64,000 bases of DNA from contig NZ_CP109149.1 of the NCBI RefSeq assembly GCF_035920345.1, positions 620,001 to 684,000 on the forward strand, given 5' to 3'. Below the pieces are notes generated by a model, which worked only from the letters and a program-made list of their open reading frames with translations, did not search any database and had not been told where the DNA came from. Below, one piece after another: positions 59,675 to 64,000 of the stretch; positions within the stretch are counted from its first letter, which is position 1, and every line of letters begins with the position of its first letter. The translations under genes were made by a program, and so were the position numbers. The DNA is from Nocardia vinacea (GTDB lineage Bacteria; Actinomycetota; Actinomycetes; Mycobacteriales; Mycobacteriaceae).

Positions 59675-61117
59675 ATGACCCAGATTCAGACCAAGCCCAG
59701 CACGCCAGAGCCGGTAGCAGGTAGGTCTGCGCTCGACCGGTTCTTCCGGCTGAGCGAACGCCGAACCACCGCTTCCCACGAAATCCGTGGCGGTATCACC
59801 ACTTTCGTCGCCATGGCCTACGTCATCCTCTTGGTGCCGCTGATTCTCGGCGGCGTCGCGGATGTCAATGGTGACAAGCTGAGCATCGCTCAACTCACCA
59901 CGGCTACCGCGTTTTCCGCGGGACTCAGCACGATCCTGATGGGCGTGGCGGGCAATGTGCCATTGGCGCTCGCCGCCGGACTCGGTGTGGTTCCGGTGGT
60001 CGCCTTCCAGGCGGCACCGCATATGACCTGGCCGCAGACCATGGGTCTGGTCGTCCTGATGGGCGTGATCATCGTGATCCTGGCCGCGACCGGCCTGCGG
60101 ACCATGATCATCAACGCCATCCCGCTCGGTCTCAAGAATGCTATCGGCGTCGGGATCGGCATGTTCATCGCGATGATCGGACTGGTCTCGGCCGGGGTGG
60201 TCGGACACGGCGCGCAGACCGGTCCGCCGGTCACCCTCGGAGTCGGTGGTCACCTATCGGGTTGGCCCGTAGTGATTTTCGCGGTCGGCCTGCTGGTGAT
60301 GCTGGCACTGTTCATCCGCAAAGTGCCCGGTGCGATTCTGATCAGCATCGTCATCTCGACGGTGCTCGCCATTATCGTCAACGCGCTGGCGAAGATCGAG
60401 CCGCAGGCTTGGGGGCCGGTGGTGCCGGAGAAGCCGAAGGGATTCTTCGCGGCACCCGATTTCGGGTTGGCCTTGAATATCGACCTCTTCGGCGGTTTCG
60501 CCGAGGCGGGTGGGTTGGTGGCGGGAGTCGTGCTGTTCACCCTGGTGCTGACCGGGTTCTTCGATGCCATGGGAACGGTTTTCGGCGTCTGTGACGAGGC
60601 CGGACTGCTCGATGAGAAGGGCACCATGCCGGGTATCGGCAAGGTGCTGACCATCGACGGTATCTCCCAGGTCATCGGTGGTGTCAGCGGCGGCGCCGGA
60701 AATACCGTGTACGTCGAATCCGCGACGGGTGTCGGTGAGGGCGCCCGCACCGGACTGACCAGCGTGGTAACGGGTGGATTGTTCTGCCTCGCAGTATTTT
60801 TCACCCCACTCGCCGCCGTGGTGCCGATCCAGGCCGCCGCGCCGGCGCTGGTGATCGTCGGTGCGCTGATGATGACCCAGGCCCGCAAGATCGATTGGAA
60901 CGATCTCGAGGTGGCGGTGCCCGCCTTCCTCACGATCGTGCTGATGCCGTTCACCTACTCCATCACCAACGGGGTCGGCGCGGGCCTGATCGCATACGTG
61001 GTTATCAAGCTGGCGCGCGGCAAATTCCGTGAAATCCATTGGCTGATCGGCGTGGTGAGCCTCGTCTTCGCCGGTTACTTCGGCATCTCGGCCATCGAAC
61101 TACTCCTGGGCGGATAG
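59675..61117 (+). CDS. NCS2-family purine permease (AzgA-like)
   Basis: 480 residues with about 12 or more membrane segments. It imports purines with protons. AzgA/GhxP features: FRLSERRTTASHEIRGGITT, then FVAMAYVILLVPLILG, PLALAAGLGVVPVVAFQ, GIGMFIAMIGLVSAGVV, VLTGFFDAMGTVFGVCDEAG and the VIGGVSGGAGNTVYVESATG motif. It is the hypoxanthine/guanine/adenine branch rather than the urate/xanthine branch. ATG 59675 follows GAGGAGGG. It has its own 133-bp leader, unlike the overlapping genes before it. Confidence 0.92.
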   Translation: MTQIQTKPSTPEPVAGRSALDRFFRLSERRTTASHEIRGGITTFVAMAYVILLVPLILGGVADVNGDKLSIAQLTTATAFSAGLSTILMGVAGNVPLALAAGLGVVPVVAFQAAPHMTWPQTMGLVVLMGVIIVILAATGLRTMIINAIPLGLKNAIGVGIGMFIAMIGLVSAGVVGHGAQTGPPVTLGVGGHLSGWPVVIFAVGLLVMLALFIRKVPGAILISIVISTVLAIIVNALAKIEPQAWGPVVPEKPKGFFAAPDFGLALNIDLFGGFAEAGGLVAGVVLFTLVLTGFFDAMGTVFGVCDEAGLLDEKGTMPGIGKVLTIDGISQVIGGVSGGAGNTVYVESATGVGEGARTGLTSVVTGGLFCLAVFFTPLAAVVPIQAAAPALVIVGALMMTQARKIDWNDLEVAVPAFLTIVLMPFTYSITNGVGAGLIAYVVIKLARGKFREIHWLIGVVSLVFAGYFGISAIELLLGG

Positions 61118-61121
61118 CAGC

Positions 61122-62189
61122 ATGCGCGACTTCGCGGCAGAACTGCGGAAATGGCATGCGGCGGACAAGGATTACGCCGTGGCCACCGTCATCGACGTCA
61201 CCGGAAGTGCCCCTCGGCCGCCCGGTGCGGCGCTGGCGGTCGACGCCGACGGCATTGTTATCGGAAGCATCTCCGGTGGCTGTGTCGAGGGCGCGGTGTA
61301 CGAACTCTGCCGTGAGGTCCTGCGCACCGGGCAGCCGGTGCGCGAAACCTTCGGATACAGCGATGACGACGCCTTCGCGGTCGGCCTGACCTGCGGCGGC
61401 AAGCTCGAGGTATTCGTCCAGCGGATCACCGCGGTCGAGCGCGTCTCCATCGAGGCGATCCTGCGCACCGACGAGGCGGTCGCGCTGCTACGGGATCTGA
61501 AAACCGGTGCGGCCATGGCGATCGGATCCTGGTGGACCGTCGGTGCCGCCTTCGACGAGGTGGTTGTGGCGGAGGCCAGGGCAATGCTCGATACCGGCGC
61601 GACCGGTGTGCGCGAGATCGGTTGTGGTGCAGGTGAAGTCACGGTCTTCGTGGAGTCGTATGTACCACCGCCGCGCATGATCGTGTTCGGCGCAATAGAT
61701 TTCGCTGCCGCCGTCACCAGGATCGGCCGCTTCCTCGGATACCACGTCACCGTCTGCGATGCCCGCCCGGTGTTCGCCACGCGTGCGCGTTTCCCGGATG
61801 CCGACGAGATCGTCGTGCAGTGGCCGGACCGCTATCTCGCACGCACACAGGTCGATTCGCGCACCGTGCTGTGTGTGCTCACCCATGACGCGAAATTCGA
61901 TATCCCGCTGCTCGAGGTGGCGCTGCGCCTGCCGGTGGCCTATGTGGGTGCGATGGGTTCCCGTCGCACCCACGAGGACCGCATGGCCGGGCTGCGCGCC
62001 GTCGGTGTGACGGAATCGGAACTGGCCCAATTGCATTCACCGATCGGGTTGGATCTCGGCGCGCGGACCGCGGAGGAGACGGCGGTATCCATCGCCGCCG
62101 AGATCGTCGCGGTGCGCCGCGGCGGCTCGGCCCAACCGCTGACCGCCATCGGCGGACCGATCCACCGGGACCTGCTCCCGGTCTGGTGA
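61122..62189 (+). CDS. xdhC: XdhC-family molybdenum cofactor chaperone
   Basis: 355 residues. XdhC/PucA proteins bind Moco, aid its sulfuration and insert it into xanthine dehydrogenase. The N-terminal XdhC-CoxI domain has TVIDVTGSAPRPPGAALAVD and GSISGGCVEGAVYELCREVL, then FGYSDDDAFAVGLTCGGKLE; the C-terminal Rossmann domain has MIVFGAIDFAAAVTRIGRFL, LTHDAKFDIPLLEVALR and YVGAMGSRRTHEDR. ATG 61122 is 4 bp after the permease stop. A hairpin follows the gene. Confidence 0.92.
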   Translation: MRDFAAELRKWHAADKDYAVATVIDVTGSAPRPPGAALAVDADGIVIGSISGGCVEGAVYELCREVLRTGQPVRETFGYSDDDAFAVGLTCGGKLEVFVQRITAVERVSIEAILRTDEAVALLRDLKTGAAMAIGSWWTVGAAFDEVVVAEARAMLDTGATGVREIGCGAGEVTVFVESYVPPPRMIVFGAIDFAAAVTRIGRFLGYHVTVCDARPVFATRARFPDADEIVVQWPDRYLARTQVDSRTVLCVLTHDAKFDIPLLEVALRLPVAYVGAMGSRRTHEDRMAGLRAVGVTESELAQLHSPIGLDLGARTAEETAVSIAAEIVAVRRGGSAQPLTAIGGPIHRDLLPVW

Positions 62190-62239
62190 GCCGCGCACCC
62201 CGCCGTGCATCCGTACACCCGGTACGCGGGGCGCGCGGC
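62190..62239 (+). terminator. Hairpin after xdhC
   Basis: GCCGCGCACCCCGC (62190-62203) pairs with GCGGGGCGCGCGGC (62226-62239) apart from one bulge, starting at the base after the xdhC stop codon. It probably ends the permease-xdhC transcript. The next 138 bp up to 62377 should hold the promoter of the last three genes. Confidence 0.65.
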
Positions 62240-62377
62240 TTCGGCACCGATGCTGCGGCTGGAGCATCCTACGAAATCGACTTCGGGATATCCGATCGGC
62301 TTCGGGGTAATCGCCGCTATTCCGACACTGCGGTCGGCCCACATAATTGACGAAATTGCGAACAAAGGATTCACCGA

Positions 62378-62758
62378 ATGCCGTTGATATTTCTGAACGG
62401 TTCCGCCATGCGCGGCGAACCGCTCAATCATCTGCTCGACGGCGCGCCTTTCGCCGGCGAAGCGAAAACCGCGCCGCGCTACCGTTTCTATTCGGTCGGC
62501 GATAGGTTCCCGGGGCTGGATCCCGTCGCGGACGGCGGCGATTCGATCTCCGGTGAACTCTTCGATATCCCGATGGAAGTGCTGCGACAGCGGCTGCTGC
62601 CCGCCGAACCACCGGAACTCGAACTCGGCGCGATCGAACTCGAAGACGGCCGTTCGGTCCTATCGATGCTGCTGCGCCGCGCGCCCACCTCGTATCCGGA
62701 GCTGATCGATATCACCGCCATCGGCAGCTGGAAGAAATACCGTCAAGGAGCTGAATGA
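62378..62758 (+). CDS. Allophanate hydrolase C-domain-like protein
   Basis: 126 residues with the gamma-glutamylcyclotransferase-like fold of the allophanate hydrolase C-terminal domain: MPLIFLNGSAMRGEPLNHLL then YRFYSVGDRFPGLDPVADGG and SISGELFDIPMEVLRQRLLP, LPAEPPELELGAIELEDG. Such stand-alone proteins occur in purine/ureide catabolic clusters. It lacks the amidase domain, so it does not hydrolyse allophanate alone. ATG 62378; the stop overlaps hyi. Confidence 0.82.
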   Translation: MPLIFLNGSAMRGEPLNHLLDGAPFAGEAKTAPRYRFYSVGDRFPGLDPVADGGDSISGELFDIPMEVLRQRLLPAEPPELELGAIELEDGRSVLSMLLRRAPTSYPELIDITAIGSWKKYRQGAE

Positions 62759-63558
62759 GTAAGCAGGCCGGAGGCGTCGCCTTCCCGAAATTCGATGTCA
62801 ATTGCTCGATCCTGTTCACCGATCTCCCGCTGCTGGAACGCCCCGCCGCGGCAAAGCAGGCTGGATTCGACGCGGTCGAATTCTGGTGGCCGTTCGGCGA
62901 GAATCCGACGCCGGGCGATAAGGAGATCGACGCGTTCGTACGCGCGATCCGCGATGCCGGTGTGGAATTGGTCGGCCTGAACTTCATCGACCTGATCCCG
63001 GCGGGCGGGCGCGGCCTGGTCTCGGTTCCGAGTGAGGTCACCCGGTTCCGCGACAATATCGATGTCGCCGTCGGTATCGCGGAGGAGATCGGCTGCCGTG
63101 CGCTGAATGCCCTCTACGGCAACCGCGTCGAGGGTGAGAGTCCGGAGAAGCAGGACGAACTCGCGCTGGAGAACCTGAGTCTCGCCGCGCAGGCGGCCGG
63201 TGCCATCGGTGCCACCGTCTTGCTGGAGGCGCTCAATTCCTTCGAGTCGCCGGACTATCCGATCGTGAGCGCCGCGCGCGCCGTGCAGGTCATCGAGCAG
63301 ACCGGTGAACCCAACGTGCGGTTCCTCTGCGACCTGTACCACCTGGCCCGCATGGGCGAGGGCCTGCAGTCGGTGATCCGCACGCACGCGGCGCATCTCG
63401 GCCACGTCCAGATCGCCGACAGTCCGGGCCGTGGCCGTCCCGGCACCGGCGAACTCGACTTCGCCGCGCTCTTCGAAACCCTGGCCGAGAGCGGCTACGA
63501 CGGCTGGATCGGCCTCGAATACAAAGACCCTGAGCTGGATTGGAAGTGGATGAAATGA
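62755..63558 (+). CDS. hyi: Hydroxypyruvate isomerase
   Basis: 267 residues, TIM barrel of the xylose-isomerase-like family. It interconverts hydroxypyruvate and tartronate semialdehyde. Motifs: FDVNCSILFTDLPLLERPAA, AGFDAVEFWWPFGENPTPGD, VLLEALNSFESPDYPIVSA (metal Glu), NVRFLCDLYHLARMGEGL (metal Asp/His), HVQIADSPGRGRPGTGELDF and WIGLEYKDP (catalytic Glu). ATG 62755. The stop overlaps the next start in ATGA. Confidence 0.93.
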   Translation: MSKQAGGVAFPKFDVNCSILFTDLPLLERPAAAKQAGFDAVEFWWPFGENPTPGDKEIDAFVRAIRDAGVELVGLNFIDLIPAGGRGLVSVPSEVTRFRDNIDVAVGIAEEIGCRALNALYGNRVEGESPEKQDELALENLSLAAQAAGAIGATVLLEALNSFESPDYPIVSAARAVQVIEQTGEPNVRFLCDLYHLARMGEGLQSVIRTHAAHLGHVQIADSPGRGRPGTGELDFAALFETLAESGYDGWIGLEYKDPELDWKWMK

Positions 63559-64000
63559 CTGCAGCATCGCGTAGCGATTCCGTGAGGGGGCGCGGTCAGG
63601 CGACGGGTGGGCGCAGGATCGGTTTTATCGGCCTGGGGATCATGGGCAGCCCGATGGCGGGCCACCTTGTGGCCGCCGGGCACGAGGTGACCGGTTACGA
63701 CATCGGCCCCACCGGACTCGAGAAGCTGAAGGCGGCGGGTGGTTCGGCCGCTTCCGGTGTCGCGGAAGCGGTGCGGGACAAGGACATCGTCATCACGATG
63801 CTGCCGCAGGACGAGCACGTCGAGGCGGTCTTCGCCGATGTGCTGGTGCATGCGGCGCCCGGCACGCTGTACATCGACTTCTCCACCATCACACCCAAGA
63901 CCGCGCGCTCGACCGCGGCGCGGGGCATCGAAAAGGGCCTGCGGGTGCTCGACGCCCCGGTGTCCGGCGGCGAGCCGGGCGCGATCAATGCCGTGCTGTC
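63555..64000 (+). CDS. glxR: Tartronate semialdehyde reductase (partial) with repeat-derived N-terminus
   Basis: The first 148 codons of a 2-hydroxy-3-oxopropionate reductase, cut by the window end. It reduces tartronate semialdehyde to D-glycerate with NAD(P)H. RIGFIGLGIMGSPMAGHLVA is the Rossmann glycine motif and DAPVSGGEPGA the substrate-binding signature of beta-hydroxyacid dehydrogenases. The expected native start RRIGFIGLG comes after 19 extra residues; 18 of these ([18 protein letters not shown]) are encoded by one copy of the 54-bp repeat. ATG 63555 overlaps the hyi stop. Confidence 0.92.
   Translation, partial: MTAASRSDSVRGRGQATGGRRIGFIGLGIMGSPMAGHLVAAGHEVTGYDIGPTGLEKLKAAGGSAASGVAEAVRDKDIVITMLPQDEHVEAVFADVLVHAAPGTLYIDFSTITPKTARSTAARGIEKGLRVLDAPVSGGEPGAINAVL
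63561..63614 (+). repeat. 54-bp in-frame repeat, single copy
   Basis: Same unit as the array at 55718-55873, again starting two codons after a start codon. It begins GCAGCATCGCGTAGCGATTC, which contains the small dyad ATCGC-GTA-GCGAT. The product is [18 protein letters not shown]. Confidence 0.88.

Overview
The window is high-GC DNA with strongly G/C-biased third codon positions from a mycolic-acid actinomycete, most probably Nocardia or a close relative. Support comes from an antigen-85-like mycolyltransferase, a hemophore-related secreted protein, LppP/LprE and NTF2-PBP type lipoproteins, a HelR-type RNA polymerase helicase and many one-component regulators. No rRNA, tRNA, CRISPR array, phage or intact insertion sequence was seen.

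Layout. 1-25 kb is an accessory region of short regulator/target pairs separated by gene debris: DHA2 exporter/LysR; DUF1801; mycolyltransferase; SUKH-like and secreted small proteins; helR behind a rifamycin-associated-element palindrome; DUF1772/TetR; LuxR with a 24-bp palindrome; GNAT; GtrA; hydrolase/MerR; TetR with a 46-bp perfect palindrome facing a TIGR03086 protein. Between them lie fragments of an SDR, an AraC regulator, a chloramphenicol-phosphotransferase-like enzyme, a dihydrofolate-reductase-like enzyme and an ABC ATPase. 25-40 kb holds a serine-hydrolase lipoprotein, a coupled pair of exported proteins, MerR, ABM, HD and GlxA-type genes, an XRE/GNAT cassette facing three tiny genes, further acetyltransferases, a 124-bp nested inverted repeat and a methyltransferase. 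40-48 kb has two OmpR-type two-component systems flanking an LqsA/CqsA-like alpha-oxoamine synthase whose PLP lysine is replaced by threonine, with an IS200/IS605 tnpB remnant beside it, then a transpeptidase-like lipoprotein without recognisable SxxK or KTG motifs.

51-64 kb is a coherent purine-to-glycerate catabolic island. PucR (minus strand) faces uraD-uraH-uricase-xanthine dehydrogenase FAD and Fe-S subunits-8-oxoguanine deaminase-xanthine dehydrogenase Moco subunit. A purine permease and an XdhC chaperone follow, then, after a hairpin, an allophanate-hydrolase-C-like protein, hydroxypyruvate isomerase and tartronate semialdehyde reductase (cut by the window end). Xanthine or 8-oxoguanine becomes urate, then 5-hydroxyisourate, OHCU and allantoin. 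The last two enzymes handle the glyoxylate-derived C3 acids that follow allantoin breakdown; allantoinase, allantoicase and glyoxylate carboligase are not in view.

The most unusual signal is a 54-bp (18-codon) repeat encoding roughly [18 protein letters not shown]. It lies in frame directly after the start codons of two genes of this island: three tandem copies in the 8-oxoguanine deaminase gene and one in the tartronate semialdehyde reductase gene. Other leads are the lysine-less autoinducer-synthase homologue and a mutually exclusive hairpin pair upstream of the purine permease.
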